A stretch of DNA of 64,000 bases, from the NCBI RefSeq assembly GCF_014205225.1, contig NZ_JACHNB010000001.1, positions 4,755,501-4,819,500 on the forward strand, written 5' to 3'. Positions 43,503-53,036 of this stretch are shown here, in pieces. This DNA comes from Actinoplanes octamycinicus. GTDB taxonomy: Bacteria > Actinomycetota > Actinomycetes > Mycobacteriales > Micromonosporaceae. Position 1 is the first letter of the stretch, and the number at the start of each line of letters is the position of its first letter. The notes below the pieces were generated by a model, which worked only from the letters and a program-made list of their open reading frames with translations, did not search any database and had not been told where the DNA came from. A program made the translations under genes and the position numbers.

Positions 43503-45290
43503 TTGAATTTGGCTGGAGGACAAGGCCGGGGCGCGGCACGGACCGTGACCCCCGCGGAGAGGGCGCAGGCCCGCTCCGTTTCGATGCGCCGCATCGGCGC
43601 GCTCTTCATCGGTCACCGCAAGCAGCTCGCGCTGGTGGTGGCGATCATCGTGGTGTCGTCCGTGCTGGGCATGGCGACGCCGTTCCTGCTCCGCGAGATC
43701 ATCGACGTCGCCCTGCCGCAGAGCGACCTGCGCCTGCTCGGCTGGCTGGTGGCCGGCATGATCGTGGTCGCCGCGATCACCTCGGTGCTCGGCGTGGTGC
43801 AGACCTGGATCTCGACCACCGTCGGCCAGCGGGTGATGCACCGGCTGCGCGTCGACGTCTTCCGGCACCTGCAGCGGCAGTCGGTCGGCTTCTTCACCCG
43901 GACCCGCACCGGCGAGGTGCAGTCCCGGATCACCAACGACATCGGCGGCATGCAGACCGTGGTCACCTCGACCGCGACCAGCATCGCGGCCAACCTCACC
44001 ACGGTGGTCGCCACGGTCGTCGCGATGGTCGCGCTGACCTGGCAGCTCACCCTGATCTCGCTGCTCGTGCTGCCGCCCGCGATCTACCTGACCCGGCGGG
44101 TCGCCCGGATGCGGCAGAAGATCACCGCCGAGCGGCAGCGCGAGCTGGCCGAGCTCAACGTGATCATCGAGGAGGGGCTGTCGATCAACGGGATCCAGCT
44201 CAGCAAGACGATGGGCGCGGGCGCGGCGCAGGTCGACCGGTTCACCGCCTCGTCGACCCGGCTGATCGACCTGGAGTTGCGTTCCGAGCTGGCCGGGCGC
44301 TGGCGGATGGCTGCGATGAGCGTGATCTTCGCGGTGATCCCGGCGACCATCTACCTGGCCGCCGGGCTGCCGTTCGCGGCCGGTGGGATGAGCATCGGCA
44401 CGCTGGTCGCCTTCACCGCGCTGCAGGGCAACCTGTTCCGCCCGCTGATGAGCCTGCTCGACGTGAGCGTGACGCTGACCAGCTCGCTCGCGCTGTTCGC
44501 CCGGATCTTCGAATACCTCGACCTGCCGGTCGAGATCTCCTCGCCGGCCCATCCGGTCCGTCTGGGCACGGTCCGCGGCCACTTGCGGTTCGAGGAGGTC
44601 AGTTTCCGGTACGACGACCGCTCGCCGGCTGCGCTCGACGGCGTGAACCTCGACGTGCCGGCCGGCAGTTCCCTCGCGTTGGTGGGGGAGACGGGCTCCG
44701 GCAAGAGCACGATCGCCGGCCTGATCGCGCGACTGCACGACCCCACGTCGGGGCGCGTGACGATCGACGGCGTCCCGTTGACCTCGCTCTCCTTGACCGA
44801 CTTGTCGGACATCGTGGGCGTGGTGAGTCAGGAGACCTACCTGCTGCACACCACGATCCGGGAGAACCTGCGCTACGCGAAGCCGACCGCCACCGACGAG
44901 GAGATCGTCGCGGCCGCCACCGCCGCGCAGATCCACCCCTTGATCGCGTCGCTGCCGGACGGCTACGACACCATGGTCGGTTCCCGCGGGCACCGCTTCT
45001 CCGGCGGTGAGAAACAGCGCATCGCGATCGCCCGCACGCTGCTGCGCGACCCGCGGATCCTGGTCCTGGACGAGGCGACCAGCGCGCTGGACACCGAGAC
45101 CGAGCGAGCGGTGCAGCAGGCCTTCGACGAGCTGGCCCGGGGCCGCACCACGGTGACCATCGCGCACCGGTTGTCCACGGTCCGCGATGCCGACCAGATC
45201 GTGGTCATCGACCACGGCCGGATCCTGGAGTCGGGCACCCACGCGACGCTCCTGTCCGAGGGCGGCCGTTACGCCACCCTCGCGACCTGA
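43503..45290 (+). CDS. ABC exporter half-transporter (fused membrane and ATPase domains)
   Basis: A protein of about 595 residues. Six membrane segments span about 35-330, then an ATPase domain with Walker A GETGSGKST, Q-loop VVSQETYLL, signature FSGGEKQRIAIAR, Walker B ILVLDEATSALD and switch His in TIAHRLSTV. It works as a homodimer exporting drugs or lipids. The TTG at 43503 is preferred, with GGGAAGGG just before; a TTG at 43473 or ATG at 43584 are alternatives. Control by the divergent MarR is likely. Confidence 0.9.
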   Translation: MNLAGGQGRGAARTVTPAERAQARSVSMRRIGALFIGHRKQLALVVAIIVVSSVLGMATPFLLREIIDVALPQSDLRLLGWLVAGMIVVAAITSVLGVVQTWISTTVGQRVMHRLRVDVFRHLQRQSVGFFTRTRTGEVQSRITNDIGGMQTVVTSTATSIAANLTTVVATVVAMVALTWQLTLISLLVLPPAIYLTRRVARMRQKITAERQRELAELNVIIEEGLSINGIQLSKTMGAGAAQVDRFTASSTRLIDLELRSELAGRWRMAAMSVIFAVIPATIYLAAGLPFAAGGMSIGTLVAFTALQGNLFRPLMSLLDVSVTLTSSLALFARIFEYLDLPVEISSPAHPVRLGTVRGHLRFEEVSFRYDDRSPAALDGVNLDVPAGSSLALVGETGSGKSTIAGLIARLHDPTSGRVTIDGVPLTSLSLTDLSDIVGVVSQETYLLHTTIRENLRYAKPTATDEEIVAAATAAQIHPLIASLPDGYDTMVGSRGHRFSGGEKQRIAIARTLLRDPRILVLDEATSALDTETERAVQQAFDELARGRTTVTIAHRLSTVRDADQIVVIDHGRILESGTHATLLSEGGRYATLAT

Positions 45291-45324
45291 GCGGCGACCG
45301 CTTCCGGCCCGCCCCGGCCCGCAG

Positions 45325-46104
45325 CTAGGCCGCCCTCCCTTCGCGGTGGGCGACCACCGCCCACACCCGGTGCGGGATGAGCAGCGGGTCGGTGGGGAAG
45401 TCGTCGGTCAACGTCTGCCGGAGGGCGGCCGAGAAGCGCTCGACCCCGGCGGGCGGGAGGCTGGCGGCGACGCCGGCGCTGGCCCGGATCCGGCCGGCCC
45501 AGTCCTCGTGGGTGTAGGGCACGTCGACGTCGTAGGAGAACGTCTCCACCCCGGTGAAACCGGCCGTGCGCAGATCGGTGAGCCAGCGGGGGTGCAGGCC
45601 GGTGCCGCCGGCCAGGGACCAGGCCGGGTTGTGGGCCAGGATCAGGCGCTCGGTGGCCTCCACCACGCTGCCCGGCAACGGCAGCCAGTCGAAGTGCGCG
45701 ATCACGATCCGGCCGCCCGGGCGGAGCAGGCGACCGGCCTCCGCGGCGGCCTCGGCGGCGCGGAACCAGTGCCAGCACTGGCCGGCGCTGACCACGTCGA
45801 AGGCGGCGTCCGGCAGGCCGGTCCGCTCGGCGGCGCCGACCACGTAGGTCACCTCGACGCCGGCCGCCCGGTCCAGCAGGCGAGCCTGCTCCAGCAGCGG
45901 CGCGGCCGGGTCCAGGCCGGTCACCGCCGCGCCGCGCAGCGCGAAGAGGCGGGCCAGGCTGCCGGTTCCGGTGCCGAGGTCGAGCACGGCCTGCCCGGGC
46001 GTGCCGATGCCGAAGCCGGCGAGGCGGTCCAGCAGGCTCGGCGGGAACCCGGCCCGGTGCCGGGCGTAGTCGGCCGCCGTCCGGCCGAAGTCGACAGTGC
46101 TCAT
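45325..46104 (-). CDS. Class I SAM-dependent methyltransferase
   Basis: A 259-residue methyltransferase. The SAM-binding motif [16 protein letters not shown] (about 40-55) is followed by [14 protein letters not shown] and the acidic motif [12 protein letters not shown], as in the UbiE/Methyltransf_11 group. The substrate is unknown. The ATG overlaps the citrate synthase stop as ATGA, so the two are co-translated. This pairing suggests a metabolic link that I cannot name. Confidence 0.88.
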   Translation of the reverse strand: MSTVDFGRTAADYARHRAGFPPSLLDRLAGFGIGTPGQAVLDLGTGTGSLARLFALRGAAVTGLDPAAPLLEQARLLDRAAGVEVTYVVGAAERTGLPDAAFDVVSAGQCWHWFRAAEAAAEAGRLLRPGGRIVIAHFDWLPLPGSVVEATERLILAHNPAWSLAGGTGLHPRWLTDLRTAGFTGVETFSYDVDVPYTHEDWAGRIRASAGVAASLPPAGVERFSAALRQTLTDDFPTDPLLIPHRVWAVVAHREGRAA

Positions 46105-47207
46105 CGGTTGCGCTCCACCGCGGCTGCCCAGCCGGGCAGGTCGGCGGCCTCGCGGGCGCCCGGGCCGACATAGTCCGCGGACGGGCGGATGATCTTCCCG
46201 AGGCGTTTCTGCTCCAGCACGTGCGCGCTCCACCCGGCGGTCCGCGCGCAGGTGAACAGCGAGGTGAACAGCTCGGCCGGGACGCCGGCGAAGTCCAGCA
46301 CCACGGCGGCCCAGAACTCCACGTTCGTCTCCAGCACCCGGTCCGGCTTGCGCTCGCGCAGCTCGGCCAGGGCGGCCAGCTCCAGCTCGCGGGCCACCTC
46401 GAAGCGTGGCGCGCCCAGCTCGAACGCCGCGTCGCGCAGGATCCGGGCGCGTGGGTCCTCGGCCCGGTAGACCGCGTGCCCGAAACCCATCAGCCGCTGC
46501 CCGGCGTCCAGCACGCTCCGCACGTAGGCGCGGGCGTCCCCGGCCCGCTCCACCGCCTCGATCATGCCGAGCACCCGGGCCGGCGCGCCGCCGTGCAGCG
46601 GGCCGGAGAGCGCCGCGACCGCCGCGGACAGGCAGGCCGGGACATCCGCGCCGGTGCTGGCGACGACCCGGGCGGTGAACGTGGACGCGTTCATGCCGTG
46701 CTCGGCGGCACAGATCCAATACCGGTCGAGGGCCGCGACGTGCCGCGGATCCGGCTCGCCCTGCCAGCGGATCATGAACTGCTCGGTGGCGTGCCGGCCC
46801 GCCTCGACCAGCCGCTGCGGGACCGGGGTGGCGGCGCCGCGGGCGGCCTGGGCGACGAACGAGAGCACCATCGCCGAGGTCCGGGCCAGGTCGTCCCGGG
46901 CCTGGGCGTCGTCGATGTCGATCAGCTGGCGCAGGCCCCAGCGCGGGGCGAGCAGCGCCACCGCGGCCTGCGCGTCGGCCCGGACGTCGCCGGAGCGGAC
47001 CGGGACGGGGAGCGGCTCGGCGGGCGGCAGCGGGTGGTCGAAGCCGCCGTCGGCGAGCAGCCCCCAGACGTCGGCGAAGGAGACCTGGCCGGCCAGGGAG
47101 CGGATGTCGACACCGCGGTAGCGGAGCGAGCCGCCGTCGCGGTCGGGTTCGGCGATCTCGGTGTCGAACGCGACGACACCGGCGAGTCCTGGGTTGACAG
47201 TCAACAT
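46101..47207 (-). CDS. Citrate synthase (type 2-like)
   Basis: A 368-residue citrate synthase condensing acetyl-CoA with oxaloacetate (or a 2-methylcitrate variant). Active-site regions are [29 protein letters not shown] (catalytic His) and [14 protein letters not shown] (second His and substrate Arg). In the position of the usual catalytic Asp of NVD it reads [12 protein letters not shown], so Glu replaces Asp. ATG at 47207 is preferred; upstream in-frame codons would cross the operator-rich gap. It is divergent from a DNA-binding citrate-synthase paralogue. Confidence 0.88.
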   Translation of the reverse strand: MLTVNPGLAGVVAFDTEIAEPDRDGGSLRYRGVDIRSLAGQVSFADVWGLLADGGFDHPLPPAEPLPVPVRSGDVRADAQAAVALLAPRWGLRQLIDIDDAQARDDLARTSAMVLSFVAQAARGAATPVPQRLVEAGRHATEQFMIRWQGEPDPRHVAALDRYWICAAEHGMNASTFTARVVASTGADVPACLSAAVAALSGPLHGGAPARVLGMIEAVERAGDARAYVRSVLDAGQRLMGFGHAVYRAEDPRARILRDAAFELGAPRFEVARELELAALAELRERKPDRVLETNVEFWAAVVLDFAGVPAELFTSLFTCARTAGWSAHVLEQKRLGKIIRPSADYVGPGAREAADLPGWAAAVERNR

Positions 47208-47260
47208 GACTCCACGATTCGACTTGATCGCATGGCGGTCAATGTTGATCCAGTCAACAT
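47194..47260. promoter_or_regulatory. TTGA/TCAA operator cluster between two citrate synthases
   Basis: TTGAC-A-GTCAA at 47194-47204 overlaps the first codons of the citrate synthase gene. ATGTTGA-TCCAG-TCAACAT at 47242-47260 lies nine bases before the paralogue. CAGTCAACATGA occurs at both. The helix-turn-helix of the paralogue is the natural candidate to bind. Confidence 0.65.
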
Positions 47261-47274
47261 GAGATGATGTGCAC

Positions 47275-48465
47275 ATGGTCGATCAGCTGCTCACCACGGA
47301 CCAGGTCGCCGAGCGGCTCGGGGTCAAACCGGCGACGGTCTACGCCTATGTGAGCCGCGGCCTGCTGCCCAGCCGGCGCAACGCGGCCGGCAAGGGCAGC
47401 CTGTTCGACAAGGCCGACGTGGACGCGATGATCGCCGGCCGCAAACGGGTCACGCCGAGCATCCAGACCGGGATCACCCTGATCCGCGACGGCGGGTTGT
47501 TCTACCGCGGGCGGGACGCCACCGAGCTGGCCCGGACCAGCACTTTCGAGGCCGTCGCCGGCCTGCTGTGGACGGGCGAGCCGGGCGCCGGGCCGTTCCC
47601 GCGCAACCCCGCCCAGGTGGCCCTGGCCCGCCGGATCGGCGCCGAGCTGCCCCCGGCCGCCCGCCTCGTCGACCGCCTCCGGGTCACCGTCGCGGCGATC
47701 GCCGCCGCCGACCCGCTCCGCTTCGACACCACCCCGGCCGCGGTCCTCACCACCGGCCGCACCCTGATCGCCACGATGGTCGACGCGCTCCCACGCCGCT
47801 CCCCGGAGCCGGACCCGGGCCCCGGGGACGGCGGGCCGGCGGCGATCGTCGAGTTGCTGTGGCCGCGGCTGACGGCGCAGCCGATCGACGAGGCGGGCCG
47901 GCGGATCCTGGAGGCGGCGCTGATCCTGCTCGCCGACCACGACATCGCCGCGTCCACGCTGGCCGCACGGGTGGCGGCGTCGACCCGGGCGCATCCGTAC
48001 GCGGTGGTCAGCGCCGGGCTCGCCGCGCTCGACGGGCCGCTGCACGGTGCGGCCAGCGAGCAGGTGCACCCGCTGCTGGCCGACGCGCTGACCGGCGCCG
48101 ACCCGATCGGGATCATCTCCGAGCGGCTGCGCACCAGCGGCGGGCTGCCCGGGTTCGGGCATCCGCTCTACCCGTCCGGGGATCCCCGGGCCGCCACGCT
48201 GTTCGACCTGCTCGGCGACCACCCGGTGAGGGACGCCGCCGCGCGTCTGGCGGCCGCCGTCCGTACCCGGTCGGGCATCCTGCCCAACATCGACCTCGCG
48301 CTGGCCGCCCTCACCCTCCGCCACCGCATGCCGGCGGATGCCGGCGAGGCGATCTTCGCCGTCGCCCGCACCGCCGGCTGGCTCGCCCACGCCCTCGAGG
48401 AGTATGCGAACCGCCCGGCCCGCTTCCGCCCCACCGGGCAGTACTCGGGCCGCCCGCCCGCCTGA
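47275..48465 (+). CDS. Citrate-synthase-like protein with MerR-type DNA-binding domain
   Basis: A 396-residue fusion. Residues 1-55 are a MerR/excisionase-type helix-turn-helix ([28 protein letters not shown]). The rest is citrate synthase, with catalytic residues still present: His in [10 protein letters not shown], His in [14 protein letters not shown] and Asp in [10 protein letters not shown]. It could act as an enzyme, a metabolite-sensing regulator, or both. Related pairs occur in Streptomyces. The ATG at 47275 is chosen; GTG at 47269 is in frame. It is divergent from the plain citrate synthase with shared TTGA/TCAA palindromes between. Confidence 0.88.
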   Translation: MVDQLLTTDQVAERLGVKPATVYAYVSRGLLPSRRNAAGKGSLFDKADVDAMIAGRKRVTPSIQTGITLIRDGGLFYRGRDATELARTSTFEAVAGLLWTGEPGAGPFPRNPAQVALARRIGAELPPAARLVDRLRVTVAAIAAADPLRFDTTPAAVLTTGRTLIATMVDALPRRSPEPDPGPGDGGPAAIVELLWPRLTAQPIDEAGRRILEAALILLADHDIAASTLAARVAASTRAHPYAVVSAGLAALDGPLHGAASEQVHPLLADALTGADPIGIISERLRTSGGLPGFGHPLYPSGDPRAATLFDLLGDHPVRDAAARLAAAVRTRSGILPNIDLALAALTLRHRMPADAGEAIFAVARTAGWLAHALEEYANRPARFRPTGQYSGRPPA

Positions 48466-48567
48466 CCGGAGGGTCCGCCTGGTGGCCGGCGTCAGTGATC
48501 ATGGAGACTCGGGGTCCGGGACAGCCCGGCGACCTGGGCGAACACCGAAAGACACGGGGGATCACCG

Positions 48568-49218
48568 ATGGACGAGACGACCACTGGCCGGGACCGGGAC
48601 GCGGGCCCGGCCGGCGCCGGGATCGGCCTGCTCGGCCTGGCCGTCGCTGGCGCCGGCTTCTGGCTCGCCCTGCGTGCCGGCACCGACCCGACCCGGGTGC
48701 TCTCGGTGGCCGGTTTCGCCGCCGGAGCCCTGGCCACCACCGCCGCCGTCCTCGGCGCGCTGCTCGCGCTGACCGGCCGCCGAGGCGTCGCGAGCACCGC
48801 CGTCGCCGGCGTCCTGAGCGTCTGCGGACTGCTCGCGGTCACCGTCGCCGGGCTGATCACCGCGACCGACCGGCCGGCGGCCACCACCCCGGACGGCCCG
48901 CAGATCAGCGCGCAGACCAGCGGTCAGGGCGGCGACCCCGGCACCGTGGCCATCCAGGTCGTGGTGCCCGGCCTGGAGCCCGGCCAGCCGCTGGACGTCG
49001 AGGTCACCGGCGGCTCGGCGGACGGCAGCCCGTTCCTGCTCGGCCGCTCGCTGACCCCGGCCGGCGCGGACGGCACGGCCCGGGCGGTGCTCGCGGTCAT
49101 CGCGGAGAACCCGCAGGTGACGGTTCAGGTGACCACCCCGGGCCGGATCTGCAGCCAGGACCTCCCGTTCAACGAGCTGAACGCCGCCATTCCAGCGATC
49201 CGGTGCCGCACCGCCTAA
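48568..49218 (+). CDS. Membrane protein with an external domain, unknown
   Basis: A 216-residue protein I do not recognise. Three membrane segments lie at about 16-37, 43-67 and 76-97. The remaining 115 residues, outside if the N-terminus is inside, have a beta-rich look (GTVAIQVVVPGLEPGQPLDVEVTG), and two late cysteines (ICSQ and IRCRTA) that could form a disulfide. The ATG has GGGGGATC just before. It ends four bases before the GH13 gene, so co-transcription is likely. Confidence 0.7.
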   Translation: MDETTTGRDRDAGPAGAGIGLLGLAVAGAGFWLALRAGTDPTRVLSVAGFAAGALATTAAVLGALLALTGRRGVASTAVAGVLSVCGLLAVTVAGLITATDRPAATTPDGPQISAQTSGQGGDPGTVAIQVVVPGLEPGQPLDVEVTGGSADGSPFLLGRSLTPAGADGTARAVLAVIAENPQVTVQVTTPGRICSQDLPFNELNAAIPAIRCRTA

Positions 49219-49222
49219 CATC

Positions 49223-50491
49223 ATGGCGATGACCGACTGGGTGGAGCACGTGATCTGGTGGCATGCCCACCCGCTGACGTTCACCGGCGCCGAGCGCACC
49301 GCGCTCCCGCCCGGCGCCGCGCCGGTGCCCCGGCTGCGCCGTTTCGAGCCGTGGCTGGACTACCTGGTCGAGCTCGGCTGCAACGGCCTGGCCCTGGGCC
49401 CGGTCTTCGCCTCGGCCAGCCACGGCTACGACACGGTCGACCACTACCGGGTCGATCCTCGGCTGGGCACCGAGGACGACCTGCGCCGGCTGCTCGACGA
49501 GTGTCACCGGCGCGGGGTCCGGGTGCTGTTCGACGGCGTGTTCAACCACGTCGGCCGGGACTTCGCGGCGTTCCGGGACGTGCTCGCGCACGGCCGGGAC
49601 TCGGCCTACGCCAGCTGGTTCCGGCTCAGCTTCCGCGACGACGGGAGCTTCGACTACGCCGACTTCGAGGGGCACCGGCACCTGGTCGCGCTGAACCACG
49701 ACGAGCCGGCCGTGGCCGACTACGTCGCCGGGGTGATGCGGCACTGGCTGGACTTCGGCGCCGACGGCTGGCGGCTGGACGCGGCGTACGCCGTCCCGCC
49801 GCCCTTCTGGCGGGACACGGTCACCCGGGCCCGCGCCGCGCACCCGGGCGCCTGGTTCGCCGGTGAGGTCATCCACGGCGACTACGAGTCGTGGCTGCAC
49901 GACGGCGCCCTCGACGCGGTCACCCAGTACGAGCTCTGGAAAGCGATCTGGAGCAGCCTCAACGACCGCAACTTCTACGAACTGGCCTGGGCCCTGGACC
50001 GGCACACCAAGCTGTCCAAGCCGCCGCTCACCTTCGTCGGCAACCACGACGTCACCCGCCTGGCCAGCGTCCTCACCGACCCGCGGCACCTGCCGCTGGC
50101 CCTGGTCGTGCTCTTCACCGTCGGCGGCGTGCCGAGTGTCTACGCCGGCGACGAGCAGGCCTTCACCGGCGTCAAACGGGACCGGGAGTTCGGCGACGAC
50201 GAGGTCCGCCCGCCGTTCCCGGACACGCCGGCCGGCCTGGTCCCCTACGGCCGGCCCACCTTCCACCTGCACCAGCAGCTGATCAGCCTGCGCCGCCGGC
50301 ACCCGTGGCTGCACCGCGCCACGATCACCCCGGTGCACCTGAGCAACGAGCAGTTCAGTTACGAGGCGGTGTCCGCCGACGGCGAGCACCGGCTGACCGT
50401 CACGCTCGACGCGTCAGCCCGCGAGGATCTCGGCGGCTCTGGCCGCGCGATCGCCTCCGGCCCGGGTTGGTCGATCCGCGAGCCCGGCTGA
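49223..50491 (+). CDS. Alpha-amylase family glycosidase (GH13)
   Basis: A 422-residue cytosolic GH13 enzyme. The four regions are present: DGVFNHVG, GWRLDAAYAV with the nucleophile Asp, FAGEVIHGDY with the acid/base Glu, and FVGNHDVTRL with the third carboxylate. It lacks the long B-domain and is shorter than typical alpha-glucosidases, with WVEHVIWWHAHPLTF at its N-terminus as in a small uncharacterised GH13 subgroup. The substrate is unknown, likely maltooligosaccharide. An ATG two codons later is also possible; neither has a good ribosome site. Confidence 0.88.
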   Translation: MAMTDWVEHVIWWHAHPLTFTGAERTALPPGAAPVPRLRRFEPWLDYLVELGCNGLALGPVFASASHGYDTVDHYRVDPRLGTEDDLRRLLDECHRRGVRVLFDGVFNHVGRDFAAFRDVLAHGRDSAYASWFRLSFRDDGSFDYADFEGHRHLVALNHDEPAVADYVAGVMRHWLDFGADGWRLDAAYAVPPPFWRDTVTRARAAHPGAWFAGEVIHGDYESWLHDGALDAVTQYELWKAIWSSLNDRNFYELAWALDRHTKLSKPPLTFVGNHDVTRLASVLTDPRHLPLALVVLFTVGGVPSVYAGDEQAFTGVKRDREFGDDEVRPPFPDTPAGLVPYGRPTFHLHQQLISLRRRHPWLHRATITPVHLSNEQFSYEAVSADGEHRLTVTLDASAREDLGGSGRAIASGPGWSIREPG

Positions 50492-50629
50492 GGACCCGGC
50501 GATCCGGCTGGTCGGCAGGGCCGCTCCGGTGTGGTGCCGCCCGGCCCGGCCACTCGCCAGTCCCCGCCCGCCCAGGGGGGCCGCCCCGAAGACAGTGTGA
50601 CGCGGAATCGGGATCTCGCGCGGCTGGGC

Positions 50630-50655
50630 TGTGGACAGCGCGCCGATGTGGACAA
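50630..50655 (-). other. Pair of DnaA-box-like sequences
   Basis: TGTGGACAG (50630-50638) and TGTGGACAA (50647-50655) are, on the minus strand, CTGTCCACA and TTGTCCACA. They have the same 17-base start-to-start spacing as the pair at 9425-9450. They sit in the 186-base gap between GH13 and nitroreductase. Confidence 0.35.
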
Positions 50656-50677
50656 CCGCCGCCCGATCCGGCCGGGG

Positions 50678-51316
50678 TCAGCGTTGCTCGAACTTCTCGA
50701 AGTACACGACCTCGTCCAGCGGCCGGCGCTTCGGCTGCGCCCAGCGGCCCTTCGCCGGGTAGCCGAGCGGCACGATCGCCATGGTCAGCGCGTCGTCCGG
50801 CAGCCCGAGCAGCTTGCGGACGTCCTCCTCGTGCCCGATGTGCAGGGTGGTCAGCGTGGACCCGATGCCGTAGGCCCGGGCGGCCAGCATCAGCTGCTGC
50901 ACCGCGCCGTAGATCGACGAGCCGAGCCGCGGGTTCTTCGACGTCGCCGCGCCGAGGATGACCGGGACGATCCAGACCGGCGCCTCCTCGATGTGGTTGG
51001 CGAGGTGGTCGGCGGCCAGGAAGCTGCGGCTGCTCATCGGCCCGTCCGCGGCGTTCAGGATCTCCTCGCGGCGGGAGCCGTAGTGCCGCTCCCAGCCCTC
51101 CCGGTACCACCCGGCGATCTGCTTCTTCACCGACGGATCGCGCACCACGATCCACGCCCAGAACTGCCCGTTCCCGGCGGACGGCCCGCGGATCGCGGCG
51201 TCCAGGATCGCCCGCACGATGTCGTCGTCGATCGGCTCGGTGGACAGGTAGCGACGGGCCGGGGTGGAGTGCAGCGCCTCCAGCAGGGGCAGGTCGTGCG
51301 GCGCGGGAGTGGTCAT
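50678..51316 (-). CDS. Nitroreductase-family FMN oxidoreductase
   Basis: A 212-residue flavoprotein. The N-terminal HSTPARRYLSTEPIDDDIV with an FMN-phosphate Arg, GPSAGNGQFWAWIVV, and ARAYGIGSTLTTLHIG are family marks. It would reduce nitro, quinone or similar substrates with NAD(P)H; relatives include enzymes that dehydrogenate F420 or flavin substrates. No partner gene is nearby on the same strand. The natural substrate is unknown. Confidence 0.9.
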   Translation of the reverse strand: MTTPAPHDLPLLEALHSTPARRYLSTEPIDDDIVRAILDAAIRGPSAGNGQFWAWIVVRDPSVKKQIAGWYREGWERHYGSRREEILNAADGPMSSRSFLAADHLANHIEEAPVWIVPVILGAATSKNPRLGSSIYGAVQQLMLAARAYGIGSTLTTLHIGHEEDVRKLLGLPDDALTMAIVPLGYPAKGRWAQPKRRPLDEVVYFEKFEQR

Positions 51317-51408
51317 GCCCGCAGCCTAGTGAGCCGCCCCGGCCGCCGCCCGCGAACCCTCCGGCCCGCGCGAGGCCGCTCCGGCATCAGACCGACATTT
51401 CCCGGTAC

Positions 51409-51495
51409 GCCGTGAGCCCCGCCGCGACCCGCCCCGCGAACGGCCGCCGTAAGCCCCGCCGTGACCCGCGCCCGGCGAACGGCCGCCGTGAGCCG
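51409..51495. repeat. 37-39-bp tandem repeat downstream of a lipoprotein gene
   Basis: GCCGTGAGCCCCGCCG-type units start at 51409, 51446 (GCCGTAAG) and 51485. They fill most of the 183-base gap between the lipoprotein stop and the nitroreductase start. Confidence 0.75.
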
Positions 51496-51499
51496 CCGC

Positions 51500-52039
51500 T
51501 CAGCGGGTCGCCCAGGCCAGCACCGCCCCGTCCGGCGCGCCGATCAGCACCTGGGCACCCGTCCCGACCCCCGCCCCGGCCGGATGCTCGAACGGCACGA
51601 GCCAGCTCCGGGTCACCCCGGCGTGCAGGGTCCGCGCCCCCGGCGTGCCGCCCCCGTCGACCGGCCCCTTCTCCGTCGCCCCGTCCGCGTAGCGCAGCCG
51701 GACCAGCCCCGGCCCGAACTCCCAGCTCCCACGGAGCACCCGCACGGTCACCTCGACCACGTACGCCGGGTCGCCCGCGCCACCCGCCGTCGCCGCCACG
51801 TCCCGCACGGTCACCCGGGCCGCGAGCTCCGTCGTACGGATGTCCTGTCCCGATCCGAGCGGCCGTGCCGCCCCGGCCGCGACCGTGGGCGAAGCGCTGC
51901 TGGGCGATCCACTTCCGGATCCGGCCGCCGCCGGCCCGGCGGGCGACGACGGCGCGGGGGAGCTCTTCACCGGCGGCGGTGGCGAGCCTCCGCAGCCGGC
52001 CAAGGTCACCGCGAGCAGTCCACTGATCACAACGCGCAT
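51500..52039 (-). CDS. Small lipoprotein, unknown function
   Basis: A 179-residue protein with a lipoprotein signal peptide (MRVVISGLLAVTLAGC, lipidation at Cys16), a Pro/Ser/Ala linker to about residue 65 and a compact beta-rich domain resembling a DUF4352/immunoglobulin-like fold (VTVRDVAATAGG, VEVTVRVLRGSWEFGP). It is held on the outer membrane face. The role is unknown. ATG at 52039 is chosen because the signal peptide starts there. Confidence 0.75.
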   Translation of the reverse strand: MRVVISGLLAVTLAGCGGSPPPPVKSSPAPSSPAGPAAAGSGSGSPSSASPTVAAGAARPLGSGQDIRTTELAARVTVRDVAATAGGAGDPAYVVEVTVRVLRGSWEFGPGLVRLRYADGATEKGPVDGGGTPGARTLHAGVTRSWLVPFEHPAGAGVGTGAQVLIGAPDGAVLAWATR

Positions 52040-52153
52040 GCGTCCATCCAACCTGGACAGCCCGGTTCCGCAACACCACCCGCGGGTGATCCGGGGAGCA
52101 CACCCCACTTGACCAGCGTCTGCCGGACGCCGATGTCGACATGCCGACTGGCG

Positions 52154-52191
52154 GGGGCCGGGCGGCGCCCCCTTATCCGCCGCCCGGCCCC
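52154..52191 (-). terminator. Terminator of the Baeyer-Villiger operon
   Basis: GGGGCCGGGCGGCG (52154-52167) pairs perfectly with 52178-52191 around a 10-base loop. It starts six bases past the hydrolase stop on the minus strand and is GC-only with no T-run. Confidence 0.65.
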
Positions 52192-52196
52192 GGCTC

Positions 52197-53036
52197 TCAG
52201 ACGGCCACCTCGGCGAGCATCGGCCGGACCATCCCGGCGAACTCGTCCGGCCGCTCGATCTGCGGCATGTGGCCGGTGTTCGGGAACATGTGCGACCGGG
52301 CGTGCGGGAAGGCCGTGCGGGCCGCCGCCATGTGGTGGCAGGGCAGGATCATGTCCCGGTCGCCCCAGAGGATCATGGTCGGCTTCTCCAGCGCGGTCAG
52401 CGACTCCAGCAGCGAGGTCCGCCAGGCCGGCGCGACCCCGCGGAAACCGCCCAGCGCCTTGGCGATCTCCAGGTAGACCGGCGCGAAGTCCGGCTGCTTG
52501 GCGATCTTGATGGCCATCGCCACCCGTTCCGGCGTGACCAGCGCCCGGTCCCGGAACAGGGTCCGTTCCACCCGCGGCGCGGACATCTTGTTGATGTTGC
52601 GCAGCATGGTCCGGCCCAGCCCGGGCAGCGCCAGCACGCGCAGCGCCCAGGTCACCTCCTTGCCGAACCCGGCGCTGTTCACCAGGGTCAGCGTCGACAC
52701 CCGCTCGGGCGCCGAGGCCAGCATGGTCATCGAGACCGCGCCGCCCAGCGAGTTGCCCATCAGGTGCACCGGCCGGGTCTCGCCGAGCGCGTCCAGCGTC
52801 GCCCACACCCCGTCGGCCAGCACCGGCAGCGTGGTCGGCGCCGGCATCCGCTGGGACAGCCCGAAACCGGGCATGTCCAGGCTGATCACCCGGTACTCGT
52901 CGTCGAACCGGGAGTGCTGCAACGACCAGTCCTCCAGGCTGCGGCCGATGCCGTGCAGCAGGAGCACCGGCGGGGCGGCCGGGTCACCGGTCTCGTGGAA
53001 GCGGATGCGGTTGCCGCGTACCGTCACGTAGTTCAT
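52197..53036 (-). CDS. Alpha/beta hydrolase (probable esterase of the Baeyer-Villiger set)
   Basis: A 279-residue serine hydrolase. VLLLHGIGRSLEDW gives the oxyanion hole, GNSLGG the nucleophile Ser (about 95), LWGDRDMI the Asp and NTGHMPQIE the His. It has no signal peptide. The ATG overlaps the SDR stop as ATGA. After a Baeyer-Villiger oxidation an ester remains, and this enzyme is the natural candidate to open it. Carbon-carbon bond hydrolases of aromatic pathways are relatives and cannot be excluded. Confidence 0.88.
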   Translation of the reverse strand: MNYVTVRGNRIRFHETGDPAAPPVLLLHGIGRSLEDWSLQHSRFDDEYRVISLDMPGFGLSQRMPAPTTLPVLADGVWATLDALGETRPVHLMGNSLGGAVSMTMLASAPERVSTLTLVNSAGFGKEVTWALRVLALPGLGRTMLRNINKMSAPRVERTLFRDRALVTPERVAMAIKIAKQPDFAPVYLEIAKALGGFRGVAPAWRTSLLESLTALEKPTMILWGDRDMILPCHHMAAARTAFPHARSHMFPNTGHMPQIERPDEFAGMVRPMLAEVAV

